Both the position numbers and the translations under genes were made by a program. DNA of 64,000 bases from Diospyros lotus. Lineage: Eukaryota; Streptophyta; Magnoliopsida; Ericales; Ebenaceae. Each line of letters begins with the position of its first letter. Within the stretch, counting starts at the first letter, position 1. Positions 12,501-23,873 of the stretch are shown here, piece by piece. Under the pieces are notes generated by a model. It was not told where the DNA came from and did no database searches. It worked only from the letters and a program-made list of their open reading frames with translations. Where the stretch lies: the NCBI RefSeq assembly GCF_014633365.1, contig NC_068350.1, positions 32,417,119-32,481,118 on the forward strand, in the 5' to 3' direction.

Positions 12501-15500
12501 TAAGAAAAATTTAACTATTTAAGCTTCAAATAAGGAAAGTGCAAATAAAAGCATAGTTTATAATTGTGCCATGAAACTATCATACATTCCTAATGAATTT
12601 CCTAATAGTAGTCGATACAACATACCAAGCCTTTATCCCACTATGTCATGATGGCTACACAAATTCTATCTTGCTGATCATTTCTAAACATGGCCTTTCT
12701 GTAAGGCCACCCTTACAACTATTATCAAATGATGATTGAAGGAGAACAAGAAAAGCATGCAAAAAAAAAATTGATAAACTGAAGTACAAACTCTAACATG
12801 GAGAGAGAAAAACAAGAAAAAAAAATCATTTCCAATGGGACCTTAAAACATCACAATCTCTCAAGCTTCTGGTTTGGAGCTATATTACTAGATGAGACTA
12901 ATACCTAAATGAATTACAAATTAAATACGGGCACCAAAACAGAATATAATTTTGCCCCAACATAGCAAAATCAGAGATTCTAAACAATCAATTTTTTTTT
13001 TTGGCATAGCTATTTTCTATAAATGTTTTCTTAGGAAGGAAAAAAACATAATATAAGTACATCAGGTGAATTACATCAAGATCCCCTTGGTAAATTTTGC
13101 TATTTTTGTCCTACCAGTCTGGAGCCTAGGGGCATTATCCTCCCTCACTCACTCTCTCCCTCTATGCAACTTCTTCTTTCTTCAAAGACTGCAAGATTAT
13201 CTAAGTTGTTGGTGGCACTTGGAATCTGAAGCACTTAGGGGGTGAGAAAAGGAGCATTCCTGGGTCTCAAATACCTCAAAGATGACTTATTTCATCCTTT
13301 GTTGATCCAATACTGGCAGGTTGTCCTCAATCAAGGTTCCTTTTCATAATGGATATTTTTTCGTCTCAAGGGAAGAGAGAAATGGCAATAACAGCTTTGA
13401 ATAAGGAGAAGCAAGCTTACAAACAACAGGACCTACTTAAAACCAATGGAAGATCCATGGAATCAAGCCATGATATCTGTACAGCTGAAACAAATTAACT
13501 TCCACGGAATCAATAGTATCTGAACGCATCTATAGAAACCAAATCTCCAAAATTAAAATATTTCTCAATCATCAGCCACCCAACCTGCTACCTTCACTAA
13601 TTGGCTAACTTAGCAATAAAAAGGAAAAAACATAAAATCTACAATCAAATGGGAAAAAAATCCCTAGAAACAATTCAGGAGTATCAGAATCTAGAAATCT
13701 GAGTGAATTATGTGTGTTTAATTCCTAGAAAGAATGGAAAACAAAGAGGGAAACAAAATGCACAAAATCAGCAAAATAATCACTTCATTTAGGGGTGTTC
13801 TATCAATACAACATGAATTGCAGAGAAAGAAGTTGCTGAAAGAGAGAAAGTAGAGAGAGGAACAAATAATTATGATGAAAAGTAGAGATGTATAAAAAAA
13901 GGCTTATTTTTAGGTAAATTTGTAACATTGTTGGTCTCCAAACTAACATAAGGGTTGAATTTAAAAAAAATAAAAAAAATAACAAAGCCAACCATAAGGA
14001 CCCGAAATAACAAAATTAAACTACATTGGGTGTCCATAAAATTGGTCTAAACCACAGGGGAACTGGCTGTAATTTGGCCAAGTAAAAAATTATGAATATC
14101 AGTGTTTTGCCTTTAAAAATTCTTAAAGGAAAAGAAAATTGCGAGTGATGTTCTCAGAAATATATTCTTGTAATTATCTGGAGAGACAATAGAGTAGATT
14201 GTGCTATTTCATTGGATATCTAATTGCTTGAACAAATATAAGTTTGAGAATATCTTCAATTTTAGTAATAGTATCTACAAGCTTACGCTCTTCGTCTCAT
14301 CATTTTAGTAGAAATGGCACACTCCATTCCACATCATGTATCAGCTGGTAACATAAGTTCTGAGTTATTAGGCCAAAAATTGTTGAAGGATCCTTTATAG
14401 AAAGAATAATAGATTTTGGTTCCATCTTTGGTCAATGTTTTCATTCTGAAGTCAATGTTCTCAACCTTCTTTGAAGGAACACCAGCCTAAGTGGCTAATG
14501 ATCTTATAAAAGTTTCACTTCAATGAGTCTGATAGCCACCCAGACTTGCAAGCCATCATTCACAAATAGAACAGAATAAGGAGAAGAGTCCAATTCAGTT
14601 TCCAATTACTTAAAAAAACAGTGTTCATAAAGTTATTATAGGTTTCAATATTTTTCTCTGGATGATCTTAACAATGATTAACTGACAGATGGATCTTTCA
14701 AGTTCAAATTTCAGTCTCAACAGGAGCCCTGAGTTAAAGTCTCCTAAAAGTCAACTATTATGTACCCACATATATTTCTTTTAATCAGGAATACAGGTAG
14801 CATATGTAATTGTAGAAAAATAAAATTGTAATTAAGGGAAAAAAGCTTTGGAGATGGAAATTCTATCCCAATGAATTCTAAATCAGGCCAGATGTGTCAG
14901 GAATGAGTAGAGCTGGATCTAAAAAACTGTGACTTCGCACTCAAAAGCAACAGAGGAATGTATGGAATGTGGATAAACAACAGGTTCATACAACTCACAG
15001 GCAAGTTGGACAAAAAATGGATTATAATATAATTGCATGTTTTCACTTTTCAATTATTGGCTACAGCAGAAGAAAATTGGCTTGGAAGGGCACAACTGGC
15101 CTTGTTATCTCATCCAGCACACTGGGATTCTCCTTGTTCTCGAGATAGGGGCTGATATTTTTAATCCACCACATCAGACCACCTGACAATCTAAACAAAA
15201 ACCTCGTATCATATTATTTTGGGGACAGAGGCCAATAATTATTAGTTATGGTATGAACCCATACTTCCAGCCCATTCAAGAGAGGATTTCAACAAAAGTT
15301 GTTCATTCAGTTGGAACCACTGGATTTTGTAGATTTCTAGAATGTAAAGAATTTTCAACAACTTGGGACTGAGGGGCAGTAGCCAAGATCACTTTGAGAA
15401 GCTAACAACCCATTTTAAGAGCTATCTAGAGGAAGGACTAATGACCCATTTAAGGTTTGAAAAATGAATTAAGTTAAAACTGATATCTAATTGCCTAAAA

Positions 15501-18500
15501 CCCACCACATGGCCTGCAGTTATCAGATTGACAATGCTCCAAGAAAATAAACTAACAAGGGGAACAAATCGAGAGTAATAGTTCCAGCCACTAATTGTTG
15601 AGAGGTGTTGGGATGCAGCCAAGGACACATCAAATAAATATTAATTTTATACGATTAGGTTTTTTCGTTTTGTCCTGCTTATGTAATCTATTAGTTGTTT
15701 TTTTAGTTTGAATATTACAAAATTCATTCTAGATTTGAAGTAGCACTGGAACAGTATCTTAGGATTATTTTGAAAGAGTTCTAGTTGTTTTAGGATTTTT
15801 AGCCTATAAATATGGCTGATTCATGTAATCCAAAAACATGTTTTTGACAATGAATAAGAAAGTTAAGTTTTGAGAGAACTTTGAGCTCTCTCTCTCTCTT
15901 TCCCTCTGCTGCATCACTTCTCTTCTCTTCTTCTATATATTTTAGTTTTCCTCTCTGATATCTCTTTTCTCTCTCAGATTTCTACTTCTCTGCTATCCCT
16001 TTTCTGCTGCATCACATATCTTCTCTTCCTCTACATATCCTAGTAGCCTTCTGTGCTGCATCACTTCACTTCTCTTCCTCTACATATCTTAGTCTTCTTC
16101 TCTGCTATCTATTTTCTCTCTCAGATTTCTACTTCTTCCATGTTGCATAGCAAGTAATTGGCTGAAAAATGTTTTCTTTTGGGATTCAAGGGATTCCAAG
16201 TAGATTAGTTTTCATCCAATTAGCTAAAATCCACAAAGCACAGACAATTCCTAGGGGCTGTCGTACTTGCGTCGCCGGCATCTCAGGGATCGATATGTGC
16301 TGGGCATGCCCATGTGACGTGCTCAAAACTTTTTTAATTTTTTCTTTTAAGAGGACACGTGTCCTCTCAACACACTTTCAAAGACTTAAAAATAAAGATT
16401 TTTTTAACAACTCTAATTTTCTGACTTGGTAATTGCATGACTCTTCCCTTTTTCCATGTTCTCATCACTAGACTCTTTTGTTTTCTTACTCGTACACACT
16501 TGAATCCTCTTGTCTTTGAACATTAACTGGATTTTGACACACTTGTACCCTCTTAGTATTGTATTTATTTATCTCTTAGCTCTAGTATTTATTTTCTTTG
16601 AATCTTAAATACTTGTTTTGGACTTTTTGGTGTTTGAATTTGAAATGAGTAATGACTTGTGAGTTGGTTGCTAATTAGATTAGAATTATTCATTTGAAAT
16701 TTTGAATTATGAATTTTAAATGCATATTTATGAGTTTGAAATATAGTTTTTACTTTAATATGTCATTAGAAATATAAAAATATATTGTATTTATTAATGT
16801 ATCCCGACTGAATCGTGTCCTATATTTTTGGAAAATGTCGTGTCCCATGACTGTGTCTGTGCTTCACAGGCTAAAATAGAGGAGCACCTCTTCTTGAATG
16901 TGTTTGGTAATTTCATCCATTACTAAAGCAAAGAGATAAGGACTTAAAAATCCTTGATATAATCCAATTTAGCAAAAATAAATGCATAAAAGATGTTATG
17001 GTAAATATTGAAGATCAAGCATTCAAAGAAGATATCATTTAAACCAAGAAAATGTATATATATCATTTCAAATATCTTGGGTCAACTGTCTAAAAACATG
17101 GGGAAATTATTAAAAAGTTACTCACAGAATTAAAGCAACCTGGTTAAAATGGAGAAGTGCATCTAACATTTAATGCAATAGTAAAATTCCCATTAAAGCT
17201 AAAAGAAGAAAAATGTTATTGAGCTACTATAAGACCAGCTCTATTGTATGGCATAGAATCCTAAGCAATAAAAGATCAACATGTGTAAAATATGAACTTA
17301 ACAAAGATGAGGATGTCACATGGATATACAACAATATAAGAAACAATGTCCATCATAAGGTTAGAATGGCTCTTATTAAAGATAAGATATTCAAAATGCA
17401 ACTAAAATGGTTTGATCATGTAAAAAGAAGATCAACAAATGCTCTTGTAAGAAGAGTAGATGGAATGGAAGAAGTTTTCAGTAAATGAGGTAGAGGAAGA
17501 CCAAAAGGACCAAAAAAAAACATTGGTAGGGAACTCTTAAACATGACTTGCATTATAATAGTCTTACAGAAAATATAGTCATCAATAGAGATAATTGGTG
17601 AAATAAAACCAATGACCTGATAAGATTAAGACTTAATACGTTATTGGCTAAAATAGAGGAAGACCAAAGATATAAAAATAACACAGGAAATAAGGACTCT
17701 AAAGAAGTTATGGCTATGGATAGAGATAGTTGGCAAGCTAGTCTGGTAACAAATCCACCTAGTGGGATTAAGGTTAGTAAAGCTGTTGATGTTGGCTAAA
17801 ATATATATGGTCTTAAACTGGCAGTGGTTTTGTAGTTTAGGGATGTCAAATGCATTGGGAAGTGCTTAATGTTGGATTTTTTTTTTTTCCCCTAAGAAGG
17901 AAAGAAGCATCAGTTGAAAGGTAAATTAGAGGGGAGATTTGATGTAATTAATCATGTGATTCAGCAGGTGGGCGACATCCATCTAAGGAAGTTTTACAAT
18001 TTGCAATGAATAACTATTCAACTCAGTAGTTGGGATACATCCATCTAGAGTAATTTTACCATTTGCATTTCCAATTGACACACAGTTTCCTACTTCCATT
18101 CCTGAATGATCATAATTGTTAGATGTCTACTCAAAAATATTGAAGAACCTCCAAGTTTGCCTACATCACAAACTCAAAATAATGCCACCGAGATGGCGCA
18201 AACTAGCCAGTGTACAACTTTATGAATAACCTGATGTGCCAAAAAAAGTAATCGAGATTCAATATGACTATGAAGGCAACATCTGAGATTAGAATCATTC
18301 AGTACAACAATAGCTCTTTTTCCCCTTCAAGGACTACTGGCCAAGAAAAGAATAATAAGGGCTCCTTTGTGTTAATTACAGGACCTTCACAAATTTAATA
18401 ATGAGGAATAAATTTTCTACTCATGTTGTGGTGGTACATCAACATGATTTCAGGCACTACCGAATCATATCTTCCATCAATTCTCAATAAATTTCTCTTA

Positions 18501-21500
18501 CTACCCTTTGATGGCATCCTAGTCTAGATCTAGTCTTGGGCAGAGCACCTATAGCATGTGAACATAGTATGGGATGTTCTAAGGAATAAGCAGCAGAGAA
18601 TGAATTGTTCTACAAATACATTCTGCCAGCAAAATGTTTAGTAATTGGAACACGTTACCTTGGTAAAGGAGCATGTGTGTGTGCGTGTGTAAGAGAGTTA
18701 GGTTAAGGCAATGACTGATTTGCCATTGCAAGAAACTACCATTGCCCCCCGGGGCATTCTGTGTCAGCTGGGTGTCGATGTTAATTGATATTATGGGGGA
18801 CAAGGGTTCAAATGGAAATCAATAACAGATAAAGCATTTTGAAACTCTTAATCATGCTACCCTCAGGCACTGTGCTATTGGATATGCCAACTCTTGTGAA
18901 AAATATTGTAGCAAAAAGTGATCATTTTGGTACTGGTCTCCTTGAAGTGCTCTCCCAAGAAGATCAGCCTATCAATACATAGCAAGGGCTTCTCCGGTAA
19001 AGGCTTTTAAGGAAATCGACCTGTGCAAAAGAATTTGTGGCAGTGGTATAGATGTTTCAAAAATGACAGCATTATCTATTATACCATGATTTTAGATTCA
19101 CTCATCAAGGTAGTTTGAAATATATTTGAAAGGAATAATTTTTTCAGAGTTGAAATAACATGGTTAGTAAATCACTGGGGGCATGGACACTTCATTCCAG
19201 GTGTCTCACCCATTGGACAGGTATACAGGAATACTTAATTATCAAACACTGCAGGAACTTGTTGGTCACGCCAAATGGTGTCCTAACACTTTTGTTTTCA
19301 GACACAGCTAGAACACGCAACAAACCCATAATAGACACGCTGAAGTACAGAATAGGTTTTCAATAGGATTTTTATAACTTTTTTTGGGATAAAATTTCTA
19401 TACTCTTAAGTTTTGGGGGTAAAAAAATAAAAATAAAAAGTGAACCTAATTATAACTAAGAAATTACAAATATTTGTTATTTTCTATAATGAATGATGTT
19501 TATAGTGTCATTATTTAGGATCTAATGGTATCTTTATGGTGGAGTGATCATATTTCATCAATAGTTCCGTAGATTGTTACCATTATTATAAAATGAGAGT
19601 AGTATCTTATTCAATATTTTTAGTACTTGTCGTTTATTATGTTCATGAGAACTATACGAATAAAAAATGTAGGGAAAAAAAAAAGATTGTCATATTCCTG
19701 TAGTATCTGAATTCTTAAATTTCTCAAATTGTAGTATATTGTATCTGTTTCCATACTTGTATCAATACCCAATCCCTATCAGTACTTCTTAGGATTTGAA
19801 TTTCAAATTGCAAGTAGGATCATTAGATAGACTATGGTCGCACATGTTCTCAATAGTGGTTTTACGACAATCAACTGAATGCTGCTGCGTATGTTCCCAG
19901 ATTGGCTGTCTACAATGAAATTAAGCACGGGCCAAATGGGCATGATAAGCTGTGGAGGATTTGCAGGAAGTTGCAGAAAAAACTGAACTGTGATTTCAGC
20001 TAAAGGTTGCCACCAATGGACAATTAACCTACAAGGTCAAGTTGATCATACCAGCAGGACATACGTTTAATCAACAAATGCTCCATAAGTTTCAAGCCAT
20101 CAGATTGGGGGTCATTCCAGACAATTCAGAAACCTACAAAAGGCCATACCACTGGAGAGGAATGATGAGAGATGCCCAACAGTTCATAGCAGATTGCGTA
20201 TATGCCAGCTAGCAGAATAACAGGTCACATCTCTTACCAGATTACTGCAGCTTTACAGATTTCCAAGCCTGTTTGTGAGGATATCATTATTGAGGGTACA
20301 TCTAAATCAGAAGGAAAATAAGCCATTTTGTGGTTGTTAACTGCTTAAAGCAAGTATTAGCCCAGGGGTGGCAGAAATCTTTGTGGAGGAAGATATAATG
20401 CTGCATGCCTTTTTGAGATCTGTTGCTACTGGTGATGAGCCAATATATCAGAATTTCTTTGAAGGATAATTCAAATTATAGGGACTAAACCAGGCCAGAA
20501 TTCCATCAGCAAGCAAATGGTCTTATCCTAGGTGCTTTGTTGGGGCACAGCCAACAACAGGTAAAGTGGACTCAGTGGGCATAACATCAATATATTTGCC
20601 ACAGGAATTACACCCTCTCATACAGTACATGAGTTAGTTCAGCCTTTGATAATTGACTAGCCCCACAGGTTATCTTGAATAGATGCAGAGGGAGCAATTT
20701 TGAGGTAGAGATAAGATGTTGCAAGAACTTAATAACCATCTAGTATTGGAACATTGAGTCTTTCATTTTAACGACAATAAAAGCAAGTATGGTATTACAT
20801 AATGCAACAATTTCCTCTTTTTTCAAAGTTCAAAGAATTGATATTTAGCCATAGCTTTTTGTCGATTACATACAGCCATCAATTGATTGAGGAGGTATTT
20901 ATGGTTTCTAGAAGGAGCTCTCATGCAAGGATGCAACCAGAAAACTATAAGATGAATTGCAACAGCAATTTGCTCATATCTACCTCAAATGATAAGTTTG
21001 ATTTTAGACAAAGAGGGGGTGATATTGTGATAGTTTATTTCCTATCCTCCAACCTTGGACACACGCCCCGGGGAGGGGGCTGTTATTTAATGGTGAGAAC
21101 TCTCCTATCAAGATCTAGATTAACAAGCTATACCTATCAGTTTCAGACACTACACATAGGGAATAGAAGGGGGGAGAGGTTGCAAGGAGAGATCAAGAGG
21201 TGAGAATTCTTCCATCAAGGTCTAGATAAACAGGCTGTGCCTATACTTTCAGACAGCAAACAAAGGAACACTCTTCTTTCCCTCAACAGATTAAATATGA
21301 AATTAAAGCACTACCATTCATGACTTAACAGTGCAAGAAGTTGAGTCTTAACCATCAGAGCAGAATGCAATGAACCTTAGGAAGAGTTGGTTCCAATCTT
21401 CTGATGAGGTCATCTACATGTGCTGTTGATTGGTCTCCCTGCCAATGAAATGAGTAAATGAAAACAAAAACTCACTAGTATTAAAAAACAAAAACAAGAA

Positions 21501-22570
21501 AGAAAAATAGGAGAGCTCCATTTCGGGGTTTAACAGCAAAATAAACATGCAAAATCTATGAGAAATTAAAGCAGAGTTTTTTTTTTTTCCAAATATCCAA
21601 GTTCTTCTAGTGACTACTGGAGAAGTCCAAGTTGCCAAATAACCAAACAAAAGGCATTACCTTAGACTGATTCCCAGATTTACCCCTGCTGTGTCGATCA
21701 TAAACTTTAAGATCAATCTGATTGACATCACGAAAAACACAAGGGAAAAAGAAAAAGAATCAACACAAATGTGTCAAAATTGGCAGAAGAAATTTTAAAC
21801 AGTTGCTGCAAATTCTGAATTTATAAATGCCTCTGCATCCTTACAGAATCTGAAGTTCGTTGTTCGGTTGGATATGCTGCAAGAGATGCAAAAGGAAAAA
21901 GAAGAAAGGAAGTTATTTACAATTAAACCTTCGATTAGGAAAAGGAAAAAATCAAAGACATAAATATGGACATTCCTCTGGCTAGGCAAAAATTGTGAAT
22001 CCGTGCGAGGCAATGCAAGGATCAGGAGGATAAGAATGTGAGATAAAGCCCCAAAGTATTATATCAGGATCTCAAGCGAGAGAAAAAAAGAAGCCGAACG
22101 AGCTTCGAACCAAAACACGAAGATCCGAGGTACATTATTTAATTAAGAACGATTCTGTCTCCTAAGAAATACAAAAAAGAAGATAACAGTACATAATTGG
22201 AATACATCAACCGGAAGTTAACGGTTAAGGCCCTGAATCGTGCTGGCATACACTTAATTAACCGCCATAACATGCAGATTCAAGGGGGGAGGAAACTGGC
22301 GGCGAACGGATCTAAGACAGCACGGAAAGCGCATTGCCAATCCACTACAGAAATAGAATCACGAAACAAAGAACATAACAGATCTAGAGAAAGAGAGAGG
22401 GGAATACCGGGAGTAGAGTGAAAGCCGTTGTGGAGGCCGAGCAGGAAGACGAGGGGAACAAGCATGGAAAGCAGAACGAGGCCGAGCACTCCGACCACGA
22501 GGCCTCTCCACCGCCTCTTCGCCGGAGGGAGACTGCCGTACGATGACGATGACGAACCCCCGCCCTTCAT
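3564..22570 (-). CDS. GAUT7: GAUT7-type galacturonosyltransferase-family gene, 5' part (7 exons; continues beyond the left edge)
   Basis: GAUT7 is a Golgi type II membrane protein of glycosyltransferase family 8. In Arabidopsis it anchors GAUT1 in the homogalacturonan (pectin) synthesis complex. Exons in transcript order: 22408-22570, 21845-21876, 21661-21717, 21376-21438, 4304-4349, 4055-4101, 3564-3949. They total 794 bp, and the phases (1,0,0,0,1,0,2) join without a stop, giving about 264 residues. The start ATG at 22568-22570 opens a protein beginning MKGGG, followed by a basic KRRW and a membrane segment at about residues 24-46 ending LLGLHNGF, all typical of GAUT7. Exon 4 has VDDLIRRLEPTLPK. 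Exon 7 has the family block CEVKFGSYCLW then DQLFVARAYYPSIAKL and QNIQEFERLL. Introns are GT-AG; the donor after exon 4 (GTTCAT) is weak. The exon 4-5 intron is about 17 kb and full of transposons. Catalytic-domain exons are not found between 1 and 3563. I cannot tell whether the gene is complete to the left, so pseudogene status is open. Family assignment is confident. Confidence 0.85.
3821..3946 (-). repeat. Three in-frame 42-bp repeats in the GAUT7 stem coding sequence
   Basis: Exon 7 of the GAUT7-type gene starts with three consecutive 42-bp units (3946-3905, 3904-3863, 3862-3821). Each encodes a 14-residue unit of the form TRxxGxxVEVAEHM. The units differ at several codons, so the array is not brand new. 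It lies between the membrane anchor and the conserved CEVKFGSYCLW block, in the variable stem. Confidence 0.9.
4217..4340 (-). repeat. Partial duplication of exon 5 end and its splice donor
   Basis: Downstream of GAUT7 exon 5, around 4238-4270, a degraded copy of the exon end and its donor reappears: the plus-strand string GTCATACCAATAGTAT occurs at 4238 and again at 4297, followed in both by a version of AACAGCTGC. It makes a decoy donor in the intron. The true exon is chosen by phase with exons 4 and 6. Confidence 0.6.
5085..5545 (+). repeat. CT-rich irregular tandem repeats inside the hAT element
   Basis: Units of roughly 40-65 bp containing CCCTTCTCGGCTCTCCTCTCCC followed by TTCAAACAGACAGCACAG-like text recur about eight times with substitutions and length changes. 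They create long low-complexity reading frames in two plus-strand frames, rich in Ser, Leu and Pro. I do not regard these as coding. Confidence 0.7.
5737..6043 (+). repeat. 5' LTR of the copia element (shortened)
   Basis: It ends TTCTTCA directly before the primer-binding site. Compared with the 3' LTR it lacks the first 23 bp and about 40 bp of a GCCGAGCTG-type minisatellite in U3. Even so, it starts with TG immediately after the 5-bp target duplication. Confidence 0.85.
6167..6990 (+). pseudogene. copia gag (broken)
   Basis: This is the capsid (gag) part of the copia element, which would package its RNA. It starts with ATG at 6167 and contains GHKLSGQNYLQWSQSV, typical of the copia gag N-terminus. 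An in-frame TAG at 6395-6397 replaces what is usually Trp. The frame changes near 6690 and again near 6890. The zinc knuckle C-x2-C-x4-H-x4-C is readable at 6919-6960 (CDHCHKTRHTKDTC). The parts lie in three frames, so no full product can be made. Confidence 0.9.
7084..7434 (+). pseudogene. copia protease region (broken)
   Basis: Contains the aspartic protease signature WIVDSGASDHMT near 7213-7250, with Asp-Ser-Gly-Ala as the catalytic motif. In the parent family this cleaves the polyprotein. The frame is lost at about 7390-7434, before the integrase part. Confidence 0.9.
7376..8580 (+). pseudogene. copia integrase region (broken)
   Basis: The pre-integrase motif WHYRLGHPN is near 7640. The zinc-binding CxxC is damaged: it reads CEIYQF where a second Cys is expected. 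The core follows with the catalytic triad in SDVW, RTDNGKE and GVAERKN contexts, and DTPQQNG before the last Glu. Near 8400 the frame shifts: the tail GYKCYSPELQKFF is read in another frame, ending at 8580. Confidence 0.9.
8834..10491 (+). pseudogene. copia reverse transcriptase and RNase H region (broken)
   Basis: Reverse transcriptase motifs are clear: WDITDLTLEKNPVGCKWVF, QLDVKNAFLNGDLEEEVYM and the active-site YVDDIIVTG near 9535. RNase H follows with VYTNADWA, SVEAEFRAM and CDNQSAINIA, then KHVEIDRHFI near the C-terminus. Breaks: a frameshift near 9215 and in-frame stops at 9466-9468 and 9727-9729. The last 253 codons (9730-10491) are still open. In an active element this would copy RNA to DNA. 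Confidence 0.95.
10501..10868 (+). repeat. 3' LTR of the copia element
   Basis: It starts TGGAAATTG after the purine tract and ends TTCTTCA before ACTCC. Its U3 carries several GCCGAGCTG/GATGAGG repeats, more than the 5' LTR has. Confidence 0.9.
11464..15604. other. GAUT7 intron 4, left-central part: no gene recognised
   Basis: Mostly unique-looking AT-rich DNA with short homopolymer runs. The reading frames present (for example 11595-11831 and 13803-13991) have no recognisable domain, are short, and fit chance expectation. I saw no exon that would fit between GAUT7 exons 4 and 5, which join in phase without one. Confidence 0.5.
15605..16160 (+). mobile_element. Possible LTR/TRIM relic
   Basis: A TGTTGGGATGC start, a TATA-like CCTATAAATATGG near 15801, a leader with AATGAATAAGAAAG and then long CT-rich repeats (15888-16150, several CTCTTCCTCTACATATC copies) resemble plant LTR regions. 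No second LTR, primer site or target duplication was found, so the call is tentative. Confidence 0.35.
16351..16366. other. Perfect 16-bp palindrome with a G-box core
   Basis: GAGGACACGTGTCCTC is fully self-complementary and contains CACGTG. It lies in a stretch (about 16240-16880) with other GTGTC/CGTGTCC motifs that looks like a repeat relic, so it is probably a transposon feature and not a GAUT7 enhancer. Confidence 0.5.
16970..17780 (+). pseudogene. RTE-clade LINE fragment (3' part)
   Basis: The text parallels the better preserved LINE at 40154-43401: TGGTTAAAATGGAGAAGTGC, CTATAAGACCAGCTC and TGGTTTGATCATGTAAAAAG match its end. In translation, 17213-17488 contains LKWFDHVKRR, the C-terminal motif (RWFGHVRRR in the other copy). 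It ends with CCACCTAGTGGGATTAAGG, the usual RTE 3' end. The 5' part is missing, as is common for LINEs. Confidence 0.8.
18838..20720 (+). pseudogene. Decayed Ty3/gypsy pol fragment (RNase H to integrase)
   Basis: Read across several frames, this stretch preserves gypsy landmarks. Near 18910-18990: SDHFGTGLLEVLSQEDQPI (RNase H, after an Asp-containing start). Near 19020-19130: CAKEFVAVV, HYLLYHDFRFTHQGSLKYI. Near 20020-20230: TYKVKLIIPAGHTFNQQMLH, a damaged integrase zinc region. Near 20366: GVAEIFVEED. Stops and shifts are dense, so it is long dead. Near 21000-21030 RQRGGDIVIVYF resembles the tail of a gypsy polyprotein. LTRs were not found. Confidence 0.7.
20721..21375. other. GAUT7 intron 4, right end: imperfect tandem duplication near 21090-21256
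   Basis: About 55 bp beginning GGTGAGAACTCTCC at 21090 recur at 21199 as GGTGAGAATTCTTCC with scattered changes, both ending in TTTCAGAC. The rest has no recognisable coding content apart from the possible gypsy tail near 21000. Confidence 0.5.
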
Positions 22571-22990
22571 CTCCCTCCTTCACATACAGATTCTCCTCTC
22601 GGCCTTTCGTCGTTCTTCTTCTCCGCCCTCAGATTCGTGATTGCGGAAGCAGCAACTACAATTCCTCTCCGACCTAATCGGTGAATCTATCAATCACGGG
22701 ACAACGGACGGACTCTGAAGCGTCCGCGCTCCAATGCCGGCGAATGGCTGCATTACCGGAAGCAGCAATGATTCGTACGCAAGTGGCAGCGCCGACCGAC
22801 GCTCCGATCTTCCTTCTCCTTTTATTTATGGTTGCCTGCTCCTCCGATCGATCCCCGCCCCACGGATCACTACTCGCGTTTCGTAATTATAATTATACAA
22901 CCTGGAAACAAATACACAATGACGAAACGGGATGCGGGATGGCCTTTCGATGTGACCCTCTTTATTTAGCGACACGTGGCCCACTCTGGT
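22571..22990 (-). promoter_or_regulatory. Upstream region of the GAUT7-type gene
   Basis: GC content rises around exon 1 and the 300 bp upstream, as is usual at plant gene starts. No clear TATA box decides the transcription start; AT-rich stretches near 22885-22905 are candidates. The small plus-strand frames here are not recognisable proteins. Confidence 0.4.
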
Positions 22991-23873
22991 TGGACCCTCT
23001 TTTACCCTAATTTTCTATCCTTTATTACTAACTAATATATAGTTATTAGTGCCAAATTTAATTAATAGCAATTTGCTTTTAGTTTAATCATTTAAATGCG
23101 CGTTTAATTTTACTCATTACCATTTGTCCATTATTTATCTTATTAAATAAATTTCAACTTAGAGATTATATTTTTCTTTTCTCCATACGTAAATAATGAA
23201 CTAATAAATTACTAAAAAAAATGACAAAACAAGATGATGCATGCATTTTGATGTGGATAATCAAAGAGGACTTAAAATAAATAAAGAAATGTTCATATCA
23301 ATGACTAAGTAATAGAAATAATTAATAATTAATTGAATATCATTTCAATAAGCATCTCACATTTACTCGTGAAAATGATTGAAAAATGAGTCTAGATTTA
23401 GACATGAGAATTGTTAATTATTGGATGACTATTAAAATTATTTTTAATAAATTTAAGATTTTTTTTGTCAACCCAAGACGAAGTCAAGGCTTATTTAAGA
23501 TTTTGAATAAAATGGCGGATAAGATTTTAGCATAGATTGAGATAATTTTTATTTAAGGTTAAATATTACCACTTTTAATGAACTCTAATTTAGAGACTAT
23601 ATGGTAAAAAAATAAGTAACGATAAAGATAGCTAATATCTAGAAAGTGTTTTAAGTGTAACTATGTGTGACACTAATTTAATGATTGTCCATGTGGAAGG
23701 AAGCAAATAAAATTGAATGCAAAGAAGCGAGTGATGTGATGATGACAAGAGGGGGTAGTATAGTGTAAAATTATAAATATTGTATTAAGATATATAAAAA
23801 GATTTAAATTTATAATTTTATGTTGTCGTGAGATACTAATGGTAACTTAAAATATTTTTGAGGATAAAACTAA
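22991..23873. other. AT-rich intergenic DNA, nothing recognised
   Basis: No reading frame above chance and no clear inverted or direct repeat was seen on either strand. Confidence 0.5.

Noticed and set aside
15605..21030. A single gypsy element from an LTR at 15605 to the pol relic ending near 20720
   Set aside because: No matching second LTR, no primer site after the first, and an RTE fragment lies between; kept as separate relics.
21795..22013. 72-codon minus-strand frame over GAUT7 exon 2
   Set aside because: The real coding part is only the 32-bp exon 21845-21876, which fits the phases of exons 1 and 3; the frame is a by-product.
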